A stretch of DNA of 64,000 nt from Paramacrobiotus metropolitanus (GCF_019649055.1 NW_026570239.1:930001-994000); one strand, 5' to 3'; positions 22,464 to 34,447 are shown, counted from the stretch's first letter. Notes: generated by a model from the letters alone, not told the origin. Translations and numbers: made by a program.

Positions 22464-24985
22464 CTATGTTCCAGGCATATAAGCACTATAAACGGGATTT
22501 GTAATTGAACTAAATGGAAGCTGGCACCGCGACTGTCCAAGTTTGCTTTGCAACAGGTTGTTTAGTTCATAGAATGATGGATAGCGCCATAGTTCCAAAT
22601 CTGACTGGCACTGCATTTCGGGATACGTCAGGGTAAAAGTAAATCTGGAAGCGTCGCGCCTGTGAAAGTGAAGCAAGCATTGTTAGTTTTATGAGTAATA
22701 CCTGCCGACTGTCAGGGTGTTTGGTACTGTAACATAGCGCAGAGAAAGCTGTTATATAACGCTTTTGTAGTAAATTTCACGGTGTTGCCGTGCCAGCGCT
22801 CAAACTTACCCTTTGGTTGTTTTCAAATTGTCATCGCGCTCCGTTACAGTTATGGTTAGTGTGATATTGTTCGTTGTCAGGTTGTTCGCAACGGTAAAGG
22901 CTTGCTGTATTGCATCCAATATTTTATCAGAATTCTGCGAAGAAATAGTCCAAGATGTAACAGCTTTTTATGGTGCAAGTGAATATTCGAGGTGATCGCG
23001 GTATTTGATGTCGATAGTATGTAACGTCCACGGTCGTGCCATGGAATTATTTAGTGTATGCTTACCTCGAAAACGCGGCTAAAAGGAAAAATTTTAAGAT
23101 AACGAAGAGAGCGATCTTGAGGATCTCTTCTCTCGACCATAAGTTTTCAAGTTGATGTACAATGAACGGGTACACAGATGTAAAGAATATAATAAGGCAA
23201 ATGGACTTAAGGAGAATACTTTGAAAAAATTTATTTAATTGTACAGAAGATAAAGTTAAATAGTAAGAACTGTAACGAGCACCCATCGCAATTTGCGCTT
23301 GCGTACCGATGTGCAGGGTAGAATTAGTGACCGGTGTAGTTCAATCGACTGGCATGAACACATTTACAGCTTACCGGCATCTCCTTGATACACCCGTTTG
23401 GCAGGTACTGTAAGTGTGAAACATACGATACCCCCTCGACGTACAAGGTAAACGTTTTCTTCATCAGTCTGTTCTTCAATCGGTAAAAAAAATTCCTGCT
23501 TCATCCTCTTGGCATTGCGCGGAGATTGGTGCTTTAATCATTTCCTGCCAGTAACTGGGTAAAGGAAATGTCATCAGCGTATAGGTAACATTAGTCGGCG
23601 GTACGCGAAGCTGGAGACCAATCAGACCAACGAGTTTGCGGTAGATGTTGGCGGCATAAGGGAGCCTCGCATCCAAGGCCACTCTTAGCGGCGATGCCGG
23701 GTACGGTAGCAGCACAAAAAACTTGACAACCCTATTTTCCGTATCAAAGCCCCACAGACGCACTTCCGCTGGGAAGCTATTACCTAGAAAAACAGTATTT
23801 ACCGGCACATTCCTTGTTCACAGGTAAATCGTTGTGTGAGTATTCACCCATGCCCATGTTCAGTTGCGACTGCACTACTTCCACCAGCGGCAACCACTGG
23901 ACGCTCAGTGGACGATCCAGGTGCATGCGGAAGAAAAGGCCGTATTCAGTGGGGGGTTGCCCACTATACGAATATCGGTGATGTTGAGATCTTTCTCGAG
24001 CCGCGTTTTCGAAACGAGATAGTAGCGATCCGTATGTTTGAGCAGCGGGAGCACGCTGATAAAATCGCGGACTAAGATCTTCTCCCGCGTGCGAATGACA
24101 AAAGGTATGGACATACCTATCACGCTGCTCAAAAAGGGAACGGAGTGTAACATTCAACAACCAATCTCACAGAAAAGCAGGCAAACAATTTAGGCAGTCA
24201 TGCTATCATCTATCCAATGTACCAATGTTTTTTCGATAAAGCTCACGTTCAGTTAGGTCTCAGAATAAAACCGATCCGATCAGTTGGGCCTCTCAATTTG
24301 CAGTACGTCTGCCTTAATGGCAAATTTACTCCTATCAGTATTTAAATTAATGTTGAAGCTGCAATGTTAATATTCTATAATTCATATCGTTAGTTTATAA
24401 TTTTGGTTGATATTTTGCATGCATCAGCCATGTCAAATGCGTACAAAGCTTACATAGTGTGACGGGGGGCGCCTTACTATTTAGTTTGGCTTAACCCGTG
24501 AATGTGTATCTGTCGCTGCGTTAATCCGATAGAAATTACGGGACGTGCTTGTATTATTGTATACCCATTGTATGACTGCAGACTTATTATAGCCTTTTGA
24601 GCAATATGAGGGCTGAAGGGGAATTTTCTCTTACCTATCAGGACTGTAAATAATGTGAACTCTCTCCCTGTTCATTCTTGTGTATTTTACAAAATCGTAA
24701 ACTGCGTTTATGTAACTGTAATTAGTACCGGCAGGGGTCTCAGAGGTCATTGTTGCATTGAAAAACTAGTCTTACTTTGTAAAGGAGCCATTAATCCTCG
24801 TGGCAGGATTCCCGGCTGGAGTTGGCCAAAATTAATTTCCCAGTCGCTCATGCCGGCATTACTACACTGTTGTTTAAAGCGCGATTGCTGAACAACTTCC
24901 ATCATATCCGCTTTTAACTGGTTAATATCCAAGAAGCTGTCTGTTGAATTGGCCCGCAGGAAAACATAGTCCAGAGCCCGCAACC
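22464..24985 (-). pseudogene. Left-arm copy of the glycosylated ectodomain gene, 5'-truncated
   Basis: Minus-strand exons correspond in order to exons 3–7 of the right-arm gene. They are about 24985–24765 (ALDYVFLRANSTDSF), 24147–23810 (VIRTREKILVRDF), 23790–23390 (EVRLWGFD, LPYPASPLRVALDARLPYA), 22945–22812 (TLTITVTERDDNLKTTKG) and about 22676–22464 (SRFTFTLTYPEM). Donors GTAAGC after the third exon and GTAAGT after the fourth are kept. Exons 1, 2 and half of exon 3 are missing, exon 3 has lost one base relative to the right arm, and exon 4 has a further frameshift after PPLNTA. It cannot encode the full protein and is best read as decaying after the inverted duplication. Confidence 0.85.
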
Positions 24986-24989
24986 GTGC

Positions 24990-25440
24990 CTTCATGTTGC
25001 AGTGCTCTGAAGAAATTCAACTCCTTCAGGGGTGGTACCGTAAATCACAAAACGATCAAAGAAATGCGTCGGTCTGCTTGGTGATCCGTTTGAGAACATC
25101 CAGTCGCTGCCAATTTGCATTTCGCCGTGTTCTGATTCAGTACAGTCTTTTGCTCGCTTCTTCTTTATTGCAGTATGTGATCGTGTGCAAGTCGTCGTAG
25201 ACATCGCGAGAGTAGGTGTACGATGCAACTGTTTTCATCGCCAAATTTCGAGTAGGCACGCCACACATGCGTGTTGTGCTGAGTCACTGCTAAATGTGAC
25301 ACGATGTTCGTTCTCGACAGTGCACGTCGCGAGAATAATAATCGGCAGGCACAAGGACCATTTGACTGTGTTAGAAAGCTGTCCAGCTTGAAAGAATCTC
25401 GCAGGTATCTTTTGTCTTCGTTATTACAAACGTTATGCAT
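24990..25440 (-). other. Possible coding exons near the palindrome centre
   Basis: On the minus strand, a hydrophobic run (WSLCLPIIILATCTVE) follows a CTTTCTAACACAG acceptor-like site near 25382. A second stretch, GSDWMFSNGSPSRPTHFFDR, lies at about 25160–24995. Neither has a paralogue in the window, and their joining is uncertain. They could be exons of an unrelated gene cut by the inversion breakpoint. The call is tentative. Confidence 0.3.
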
Positions 25441-25444
25441 TGCC

Positions 25445-25880
25445 CATTCGTTTTAACTCTGAGCGCCTGAAGTCACGTTATAGCTCGTGACTTGCACATC
25501 AACCGAGAAACAAAAACAAATCCCGGAAACGAGTTTTTGATAGCATAGTGTTTGGCACTGTGTGCTGAACAGTGCGAGATCATTCCGGAAATGCTGAACA
25601 AGGCTTCCCACAACGGCGTTCAAATTGTTTGCCAGTACTCGAACCGAATTCCTTGTACCTACAGTGAGTAACAAACGCTGCGCAATCAATCACATGGGTA
25701 TACTCTAATTCTTTACCATTGGCGCTGAAATATTAACCGGATTTCACAACAACTAGCTGACTTTGCTTCTGGCGCAAATGGCGTGCCGCGTACGCATATA
25801 TTATTTAATACGAAGTCGTGCCAGATAAAGCTTGCTGATGTACCGCCAGTACCAGTTAAGCCAAATCCGCAGTTTTGATT
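25445..25880. other. Palindrome spacer, nothing recognised
   Basis: This is unique sequence between the two arms. No gene, RNA or repeat was seen. Confidence 0.4.
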
Positions 25881-25886
25881 TAAACC

Positions 25887-28800
25887 ATGAGGACTATATT
25901 AGAAAACTTGCTCCGGTTCCGTGGCGTATCAAGGTCAACTGCGGCACCGATTTTCATTTCTGTTCTGACTTTGTCTGTGCCAGTCGTGTCACCCATCAAG
26001 ATTATAACTTCTAGTAACATTCCAAATCCGTTCTTTGACAGTACAAAAATACTTGATCAAGTCAACGAATTACGTACGTATCTCCTGTCTAGTTAAAACC
26101 ATGAAACTAAAAAATTGGTTTATCTACTATGCGCTTCGGTCACCTATACGGAATCAGGTCTGGAAACGGTTGAGCGTTACTCATAAAAATAGTCAACCGT
26201 TGAATTGATTATTTCCAGTCCTTCTGCATTTATAAAATTATATTTTAAATTTATTTCAGTATTTTTCCCGGAGGACGAATGACATCTTTGTACAGTGTAC
26301 ACTTGTAGGCGAGAACGAAACCTTCCCCGGAACACTCAGCCTGTGCCCGGATTCGGACACGAAACTGCTCAATGCCAGCACAGGACAGCGGCACTACGAT
26401 GACCTTCGGTCTTTACGTGGGAGGAGCAGTACAACCTTCAATGCGCCGCTCAGCTATATTATGCACAATTTTCAGACGTTCCTCGAGCTGAAGGAATATG
26501 TCGGCCTGCATGAGGTTGCGCTACAGACCAACAACCGAACAGCAGCTGAACTGCAGGAAGCTCTCACTTACGTCTGGCTGCCCAGTCTCGGTATGATTGA
26601 CTACAGTGTAGTTCTGTAGATATACTTCTTCTTTTAAGACGGAATATTTCAGAAAAGAGTGTATTTCAGAAAAGAGCAACTGGACAGCGACGCACGCCGA
26701 AATCCTGGAGATCCACAACGGAACCATTCATTTCTCGAGAGACGGGTAATCATGCGTTTGCCTTGTATTGGAATACAATATATGAGAGTTTGCAGGTCGC
26801 CGTTGATGGTTATTCGCTACATTCTACCGGTGTCCGATGCCATATCTCCGGCGAATTGTTCCAGCCATCTGCAGCGGTTTCCCTGGATGTACGCAAGCAA
26901 CTCCAAATACCACGAATTAACCCCCATTGTTCCACCTTTGATCGGCAGTTTGGTACAGCGGATGCAGGAGAATGGTTTAACAGTTTACGAAGGTCCAGTA
27001 TTTTACAAGGACAATGGTGCTCTGGACTATGTTTTCCTGCGGGCAAATTCTACAGACAGCTTCTTGGATATTGACCAGTTGAAGGCGGATATGACGGAAG
27101 TTGTTCAGCAATCGCGTTTTAAACAACAGTGTGGTAGTGCCGGCATGAGCGACTGGGAAATTCATTTTGGCCAGCTCCAGCCGGGAATCGTGCCCTCGAG
27201 GGATAATGGCTCCTTTACTTAGTAAGACTAGTTTTTCAATGCAAGATTGACCGGTGGAATCGCTGCCGGCATTAGTTACAGTTACATAATCACAGTTTAC
27301 GATTCTGTAAAATACACAAAAATAAACAAGAAAGGTCACGCTATTTACAGTCCTGATAGAAATTCACGGGTTACGTACGTCAAACCCCGTATTACGCCGC
27401 GCATCGTCACACTATGTAAGTACTATGTACCTACGCGCCACGCTTTGCACGCATTTTACATGGCTGATGCGTGCCAAATATCAATCCAAATTATAAACTA
27501 ACGATATAAAATATAGAACAGGAACTTTGCAGCTTCAATATTTTTAATATTTATTATTTTAATATTTTTAATAATCTCTAATATTACCTTAATAAATATT
27601 GAGAGGAGTAAATTTGCCATTATAGTAGACGTAGCATAATAGCAACTGAAGAGACCTAACTAACTGTCGGACCGGCTTTATTCTGACCTGGGACCCGTTA
27701 GAGTCTCCCCCTCAGAAAAATTTCATTCTTTGTTTTAAGACAGAGTCGGTACTAAGTATTGGAAAATATTAAGAAAGTATTTTCATTGGCAGTGGTTTAG
27801 TGGGCGTGGCCAAAAACAAAATTAAAAGACGTATGTATTGCCAGTGTATGTTTTGTACTGGCAGTGGGTACGTTATACATAGTTAATGTACCTACAAAAC
27901 ATGTATTTCCAGTAAATGCTGTTTATCATGCTGGTGAAAACTCCTACTAGTATTTTGACTTTTTTTTCGCTAAATTTTACTTTGAAATAACTGGCTTGAC
28001 AAGGAAAACAACATTTGGTAAACCTTCGCGCTTACATACAGCGCACGAGTGGTGCAACAGAAATACAGAGGTTAAGAAATGCGATCAAATCAAATCGAAC
28101 ACCAACGAGATTTTCCAAAATGTATATTATAAAACCAGTTACTGAAAATTAAAAATTAATGAAGAGGTAGGTCGAACATTGCCAATAGTCGGGCCTCAGA
28201 ACATAAGTTATCACCAATATAACCAGCATTATTAGAATGCGTAGTTACATTGACAAGACATAGGATTTTTTTTACTTGTTTTTGGCCACGCCCACTGGAT
28301 CATTGGCGATGAAATCTTTTTTTAAGTATTCCCAATACCTATTCTGTCTTCCAACAAAACATGAAAATTTTCTGAGGGGAAGCGTCCGAGCGGGCCTTGG
28401 TGAGACCTAACTGAACGTCAGCTTCATCGAGAAAACTTCGGTACACTGGATTGGAAATAATAGCATGACTGCCTTAATTGTGTGCCAGCTTTACTGTGAG
28501 ATATGTTGTTGAATGTTAAACACTTTTCTCTTTTTTGAGCAGCGTGATAGCTATGTCCATACCTTTTGTCATCCGCACGCGGGAGAAGATCCTAGTCCGC
28601 GATTTTATGAGCATGGTACCACTGCTCAACCATACGGATCGCTACTATCTCGTTTCGAAAACAGGGCTCGAGAAAGATTTCAAGAATATTCGTATAGTCG
28701 ACAACCCACCACTGAATACAGCATTCTCCTTCCGTATGCACCTGGATCGTCCACTGAGTGGCCAGTGGTTGCCGCTGCTGGAAGTTGCGATGCAATCTCA

Positions 28801-30960
28801 ACTGAACATCGGCATGGGTGACCGCTCGTACAGCGCGTTAGCAGTGTATAAAGAATGCGCCAGTCGACATTATTTTTCTAGGTAAAAGTTCCACAGCTGA
28901 AGTGCGTCTATGGGACTTCGATCCGGATGCTGCGGTTGTCAAATTTTTTGTCCTGCTACCGTACCCGGCATCCCCGCTAAGAGAGGCCCTAGATGCCAGA
29001 CTGCCGTATGCCACCAGCATCTACCGCAAACTCGATGGTCTCCAGTTTCGCTTACCATCGACTAATGTTACCTATACGCTGATGAGATTTCATTTACCCG
29101 GTCACATGCAGGATGTGGTTAAAGCATCAGCTTCTGCGCCGCAGTGCCAAAGCGAGAGTGCATGGTCTTGTTTACCGGTAGAAGAGCAGCTAAAGGAAAC
29201 GTTCTCCTTGTACGTCGAGTGGGTATCGTTTGTTTCACACAACCAGTACCTGCCGAACGGATTCTTCAAGGAGCTGCCGGTAGGCTCTGAAATTACCTAT
29301 TTAAGCCAAGTGATTGAATTACACCGGTCAGTAGAATTATTTCTTCACATGTGTACGCAAGTGCTCGCTGAGGGTTACGAGGGTTGTTCCCTAAGTTCGG
29401 TCGTTCAGTTTGTAGTTATTCTAGATTCTGCACACAATCCATTCGATTTTTTAAAAATTTTCTCCGTTCGCTTTGCTACATTCTTTATATCTGTATTAAC
29501 AGCAACGCTGTTGAGTGCATTCAGTCTTCTAACCAGTGCCCCGTCTCCGGATGTAAATTCGGAGAATTTTGATCTTTTGCTGAAAGACAGAAAACTTTTA
29601 GAATAAACGGAAAAAAATAGTTTCATCTGCCACGATCAATGGGCGCGGCCAACACGGAATATAACAATAAATTCTACACTATGCTGTAGTCAATGGACAA
29701 TGGACTACATAGCATGTTGAAAGGTTACTGAACAACCTAAACGAGGCCAGTTTCAGCATTCGTTCAACAGATAAAAATAAGGAGCAGTGCAAATCTATTT
29801 CTACTGAAAAAGCTAAATGTAGACTGAACCATTTCCTACATAATAACGTAAGAAACATAATAACGTTGATAACATAATAACGTAAGATGCGGTGCATTGC
29901 CCATAGGCTACAGCATAGTGTAGAATTTATTGTTAAATTCTGTTTTGGCCACACGGCCACACCCGTTGATCAAGGCAGATGAAACTTATTTTTTTTCCCA
30001 TTTATTGCAATGTTCCTCTGTCTTTCCGCAAAAGATCAAAATTTTCTGAATTTACATCCGGTGACGGGGCCCTGGTAAGACCAATGCTTGCCGTATCTGT
30101 TTCGGTAGACAGGAGGATCCACTCTTGCGGACATGCCTATCGCTACCGCACCACGAATATTCACTGATGATTATTTTATTTCAAACCACCACTTAAACAC
30201 GTGTTAAAGAAGCAGTTACAAAAACAACAACTCGTTAAACATTTCCGCTTTCTCCACCGTCCCCAAAACAGAATCCGCGTTACCACGCTGTATCTCTATA
30301 GACAGACGTTGTCGAAGAAATTCGTGCGAGCGGGCTTCTCCAGAATGAGAACGTAATCTCTTCCCCAGTTCTTTTATAATGGCAATGGCCGCTGGTCCCC
30401 ACGGTCCCATTGTTTCAAAAGCGATAGGTGTGAAATCCAAGGTTGTTAATATATTCACTTGCACAATCCAAGGTTGTTAAATTTTGGACTCTTTCTTTAC
30501 AGAATTCCGATAAGGTTTTGGATGCATTACAGCAAGCCTTCGCCATTTCGAACAACCAGACAGGGTACAATAATACACTGACCATCACTGTAACCGAGCG
30601 CGATGATAATTTGAAAACAACAAAAGGGTGAGTTTGAGCGTTGACTCGGCAACAGCGTGGAGTGACTCACAAAAGCGCTGCTCAATGCTCACCAACTTTT
30701 CTCAGCGCTAAATCGATGTGTGTAACAGTACCGCACATCTTAGCAGTTATCAATGTTAACAATAATAATGCCTGTTTCACTTATATAGGCGCGACGCTAC
30801 CAGATTTACTTTTGCGCTGACGTATCCCGAAATGCCAAGTCAGTTTGATTGGAAACCTTGGCGCTATCCATCATTTGATGACCTAAACAGCCTGTTGCAA
30901 AGCATCGCAAAGGTCAAAATCGTCCGAACTTGGACAGTCGCGGTGTCAGCTTTCAGTTAG
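25887..30960 (+). CDS. Unrecognised multi-exon N-glycosylated ectodomain protein
   Basis: Seven exons have consistent sites: 26260 or 26274–26590, 26670–26745, 26796–27230, 28543–about 28860, about 28880–29279, 30503–30627 and 30789–30960. A candidate first exon at 25887–26075 encodes a hydrophobic segment (IFISVLTLSVPVV) and can join in phase to an acceptor at 26273. The product is about 600–650 residues and rich in N-glycosylation sequons (NETF, NASTG, NRTA, NWTA, NGTI, NSTD, NVTY, NQTG, NNTL), so it is probably secreted or an ectodomain. I recognise no domain. Between the fourth and fifth exons the frame changes unless a 19-base GT...TTTTTCTAG segment is removed; the left-arm copy has the same feature. 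Introns 3 and 5 carry MITE-like elements and a retrotransposon tail absent from the left arm. Exon 3 has one extra base relative to the left arm, which is needed for phase. Confidence 0.6.
27686..28401. mobile_element. MITE-like element with imperfect TIRs, member M1
   Basis: ACCTGGGACCCG at the left and the inverse of ACCAAGGCCCG at the right start an imperfect inverted repeat of about 130 bp. It includes CCCCTCAGAAAA, AAGACAGA and GTGGGCGTGGCCAAAAAC. The left-arm copy of this intron is uninterrupted (TTTATTCTGAGACCTAACTG), which marks the insertion point exactly. No target duplication is obvious and there is no coding capacity. Confidence 0.78.
29532..30076. mobile_element. MITE-like element with long TIRs, member M2
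   Basis: ACCAGTGCCCCGTCTCCGG and the inverse of ACCAGGGCCCCGTCACCGG open about 190 bp of strong inverted repeat. It continues through GATGTAAATTC, AAAGACAG, GTTTCATCTGCC and AATAAATTCTACACTATGC. Terminal ACC, CAT/CATCTGC and a GGGCG(C/T)GGCC-like internal motif link it to M1 and M3. It lies in the intron between exons 5 and 6 of the ectodomain gene and is absent from the left arm. Confidence 0.82.
30216..30432 (-). mobile_element. 5'-truncated retrotransposon tail in an intron
   Basis: The minus strand reads PIAFETMGPWGPAAIAIIKE, then RSHEFLRQRLSIEIQRGNAD and a stop at 30216, followed by AATAAA near 30180. Homology ends abruptly at about 30432, next to the direct repeat AATCCAAGGTTGTTAA. It matches the C-termini at 7690, 34448 and 54192. 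It is antisense to the host gene and absent from the left arm. Confidence 0.85.
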
Positions 30961-30964
30961 CTCA

Positions 30965-31389
30965 ATTACAATTTCCGGTTTGTAGCTAATGTGTAGGACC
31001 TTCCATCGATTTAGCTGATCCCAATCCTTACTTCAGTCTGTATAATGTGGGAAATTTGGAGCTTAAAAACTAATCGAAAGGCTATAAATAAGAGTATAAA
31101 TGTGAGTACAAAGCAATATCACAAACAACCGCACCGCAAACGACATACGTATTGACATACATATTGACATTAACTTTAACGACATGATAAAACATTGAAA
31201 CCGTTGTTGCAAAATGTTGCGTAAATGCGCCGCACATACTCTCTTTATGTGCACAGATACGCTTCATATGGTTGCGTTGGAGATTACGCGACAATTTGTT
31301 GCAGAAAGCGAATACTGATATATTTTGTACTGTTTGTTTGTTAATGGTAAAAGACCAGGTTTTATTTGAATGATTTGCGTTACGACCCT
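30965..31389. other. Convergent intergenic sequence, partly mirrored
   Basis: Bases about 31200–31389 align in inverse with 20500–20690, including TTCGCTTTCTGCAAC and GCGCAACATTTT-like blocks. No gene is supported. Confidence 0.5.
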
Positions 31390-31640
31390 GATTATCCGAC
31401 CCGCTAACCAAGGATTTCCTCAGCGGGTAAAACGGTGCCCAGCCTGATATCGTCCAGCACTGGTCGACTTCCAACCGGCGTCAAAGCCAGGAAATTCCGA
31501 TCCATGAGACCGATGCGGGAGAACTTGATGTGTACCCAATAGACGACCAGTTTGTTGTTAGCCAAAACCCTGCCCACCCTGAAGGGGATTACCATCTCCC
31601 GATCGAAAACTTTGCAGCTGAACATCAAACAGATTAAGCT
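31390..31640 (-). pseudogene. LRR gene fragment, right arm
   Basis: The minus strand matches exon 1 of the LRR gene at 19829–21040 from about residue 115 on: GRVLANNKLVVYWVHIKFSR, MDRNFLA, TPVGSRPVLDDIRL and FYPLRKSLV. The leader and first third are missing, about 25 residues between NFLA and TPVG are deleted, and part of the last LRR before FYPLRK is lost with a frame change. The homology ends at about 31640, which marks the outer edge of the inverted duplication. Confidence 0.85.
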
Positions 31641-31644
31641 TGCT

Positions 31645-32090
31645 TAAAGATTTATACGTATGGAAATCTGAAGTGCTGCTGCAAAAAATTTACGTACGCT
31701 TACACCAGGCTTCCACTTCATACTGTTTTTTTTTGCAATATATTGCTCAAATTCACGGAAGCATATCCGGGCCCGTTTCCTCAAACATACTGCTACGGTA
31801 CATCAACGTGCGTGTTTATGGCTCTAATGTTACGGCAAATATGTACTTACGATACTGCAGAAATCAGCAATACTACTTATATTAGCGTAAAACTTTTGAT
31901 CTCGTTAACTGTGTACTAAACCAAGTTTTTGTCTCCATAAGTGTTTAAACAGCTAACTTAATGCTTGTGCATTTTAAAGTTAATATGTGTTATTAACTAG
32001 ACTTATACTAGTATCACGCATAATGCACAGCTTATAATAACTTTCCGCGCTGCAGTTAACTAGGTCATGTAAGCTGGCTCCAAAGCTGAT
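31645..32090. other. Intergenic, nothing recognised
   Basis: No domain-bearing frame, RNA gene or repeat was seen. Confidence 0.45.
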
Positions 32091-32091
32091 G

Positions 32092-32515
32092 TCGGCCAAA
32101 CTCAGAGAAGATTCTATATTGTAGAAAGGTCGTATTTATCTGCAGTGATCACTAGGGCGTGGCCAAACAATAATCATAAATGTGTGCTTTATCGCATATT
32201 TTTTTGCATATTTACCGCATATTTTTATTTCGATATTAATGTAGCTTTTGCCCATACTTTCATTTCGATTTTGCGGACATAGCAGTATGTAGCCGAAAAA
32301 CCTGTCCGCAGAATGGAAATTAAATTGCGGATAAAACCTTAATGCAGTCTACTGATCTATTACAATATACAAATTTCACTTTGCTCCGCCCCAATAAACA
32401 TTGCAGATGAAATTATTTTTCGACATATTATGTACGGCAGTACACTACCTTTCCTAACAAAATGAGAATTTACCTACTTCAAAGCCGGCCAAAGGCCCTT
32501 CTAACAATGTAAGTG
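32092..32515. mobile_element. Possible MITE-like element, member M3
   Basis: TTTATCTGCAGTGATCACTAGGGCGTGGCC near 32135–32164 resembles the TCATCTGC...GGGCG-GGCC block of M1 and M2. A diverged inverse, GCTCCGCCCC...TGCAGATGAAATTATTTTTC, lies at 32383–32420. The ends are weakly defined, so the boundaries are approximate. Confidence 0.5.
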
Positions 32516-32865
32516 GTAAGTAACTTTGCCTTCACTTTGCTACCGGGAAAATAATGCTAACGGCATCGACATGTCTATGTTTGCACCTGGACATGGTGAC
32601 CTTTTTCACTACAGACTACAGAAATCACGAATGCGCATTGCACAAAAAGACAGCAAATTTTACCACTGATATTAGTGCATTGTTTGCGGTTATTAAAGTT
32701 ACTCGATTCAGTTTTCATTTATCGGAAATTGTAAGTTATTTTTATAATATATTGGTTGCCGTCGTCTAATTTTTTTATTCTTTCAGTCTAATTTTGCTAT
32801 CAATGGCTCTCTTCGCTCGGATCTGCAGAGAAGTTACAACTGAAAAACGCACCATGACGTGTACA
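32516..32865. other. Intergenic, nothing recognised
   Basis: An open frame at 32554–32769 encodes a mildly hydrophobic 71-residue peptide with no supporting evidence. Confidence 0.4.
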
Positions 32866-33074
32866 AACGCTGACCAAATAGCCTATCGTATTCCGATCGT
32901 ATGCCGATCTCTTGTGTCAGCTGGGATTCCGGCAAAACTGGAGCCGCGTGGCACATCGCATACGTCCGAACGACGTCCTGATGGTTGCACAACCTTCGCC
33001 TGGCACAGAGGGATGTGCTTAGCATGGGACGTCACTTGTGTCGACACGGTTGCGCCTTCCCACGTCAAGTCTAC

Positions 33075-34447
33075 GGCAGGGGATAAAAGGTGGCAGTGGC
33101 AGTTGCCACTACGCGTTCTGGCAGGCGATGAAACGTGGCAAACTGTTAAAAATTCAGAATCAGCTTGAGACAATTTTGCCATCCAACGATAATTTCTAGG
33201 GAGAGCATTTTCGTATTTTCACAGATGGACTCTATAGTCGAAGTTGTCCACGGACGCACACCTCAGCTGAGTCTTGTGACCACCCCTTCCAATGCAGCAT
33301 TAAATGAGTGCTGCAACGCTGTTCAGCAGACACAACTGGCGCAGATTCACTCAGATTCAGTGCCGCTTACGATCGAAGCGCGGTAATGCGACGGTATTTT
33401 AAAACCGCTCCTTGTTTTATAAAACCGCTCCTTGTTTTACGCCGCTCTTGATAAGCGCGGCGTAAAACAAGCGTGTTTGACGAAGGTCCGGTATGTGTCT
33501 TAAAAACAATGAAAATACAAAAGTTCGTTCAGGTTTTCGCTTCAGTTGTGACCAATGCAAATAACTGATGTGCCAAAAGTGTTTGAAGCTGTTGGGCTAC
33601 AGGCCCGTGGCCGTAGGGCTGAGTCTGACTCTGACTGTTAAAAGTCAGGGACAGACTATCAAAATTCACGTCTTGTTCGTTTTTATCGTTATGTAAGGGT
33701 CTTCTTAATTTTAAATTTCTTAGTTTGTTGGATTTTTCATGCTTTCTAAAAATAAACAAATCAAGAATTCTATAAAAACCTAATAACCCTAAGAATTCTA
33801 AGGAACGCAAAATGCGCAAGAAACCTAAAAAAATGTTTTGTCTGTACGAGTCAGGCTGCAATGCTACGGCGGACGCATTGCAAGCCGAATTGCAGGCGCT
33901 TTTGTCCACCGACGAATGGGGCGCATGACGGTGGCCGCACTGATGTGCCAAACACCGGCTTAAAGTCTTAAAAGGCTTCAATTACGCCCAACAGACTATA
34001 AGGTGTAAGGGTAAAAAGCCCTGCGCTTGATTCTGGCAAACAAAGAGCGCGTCTGGTTGTAATTTTTTATGTATCTCTGCTGTACGGTAGATACTACAGA
34101 TGTGGTAGTTGTGCAATATATTCTGTTTGTTTTCGTTTTCTATTTTTTTTGGACAAACCCTGAGCGAACAATTGGTACGGTATCCCTCGTACCATGTCGG
34201 ACTAAGATTTTTTTCTATACTGAGGGTTCATCATACTTGACGTGGACCATGCACGTGCACGCCTTCAAGAGTTTAAGGGTTTTTGAGTTGTTAATAATGA
34301 GAAAGGTGGTGCCTTCCTTCAATGTTTTGATTTTTGAATTTTTAACAGTTGCCACGTTTTATCGCTTCCCTGAACGCGCAGTGGCAACTGCCACTGCCGG
34401 TGGCAGTTGCCAGTGGCAGGTGCCACTGCCACCTTTTATCCCCTGCC
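33075..34447. mobile_element. 1.37-kb TIR element with 9-bp target duplication
   Basis: CAAGTCTAC flanks both ends (33066–33074 and 34448–34456), and the host frame is restored exactly if one copy and the insert are removed. The ends are GGCAGGGGATAAAAGG and its inverse, continuing through GTGGCAGTGGCA and, after a small length difference, ACGTGGCAA and CTGTTAAAAATTCA, to about 100 bp of inverted repeat. No transposase is recognised. The interior holds a short perfect hairpin and a CTAAGAA-rich patch near 33790–33830. Confidence 0.9.
33432..33470. repeat. Perfect 14-bp hairpin inside the TIR element
   Basis: TTGTTTTACGCCGC and GCGGCGTAAAACAA are exact inverses separated by 11 bases. The preceding sequence repeats AAAACCGCTCCTTGTTTTA twice. 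Confidence 0.8.

Larger units (their letters stand above)
20160..31640. repeat. Large inverted duplication, arms about 20.16–24.99 and 27.0–31.64 kb
   Basis: Coding and noncoding blocks appear in mirror order. Pairs are: LRR exon 20160–20500 with 31640–31390; 20500–20680 with 31400–31200; 22464–22680 with 30960–30789; 22812–22945 with 30627–30503; 23395–24150 with 29280–28543; 24180–24320 with 28500–28390 together with 27690–27650; and 24400–24985 with 27490–27010. The centre is near 26 kb. The arms differ by insertions: two MITE-like elements and a retrotransposon fragment only on the right, and over 1 kb between LRR and gene end only on the left. Confidence 0.9.

Noticed and set aside
28902-29606. 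Single 234-residue protein ending in LLLKDRKLLE
   Set aside because: Its second half reads through the GTAGGC donor at 29280 into intron and then the M2 element; the left-arm copy supports splicing there.
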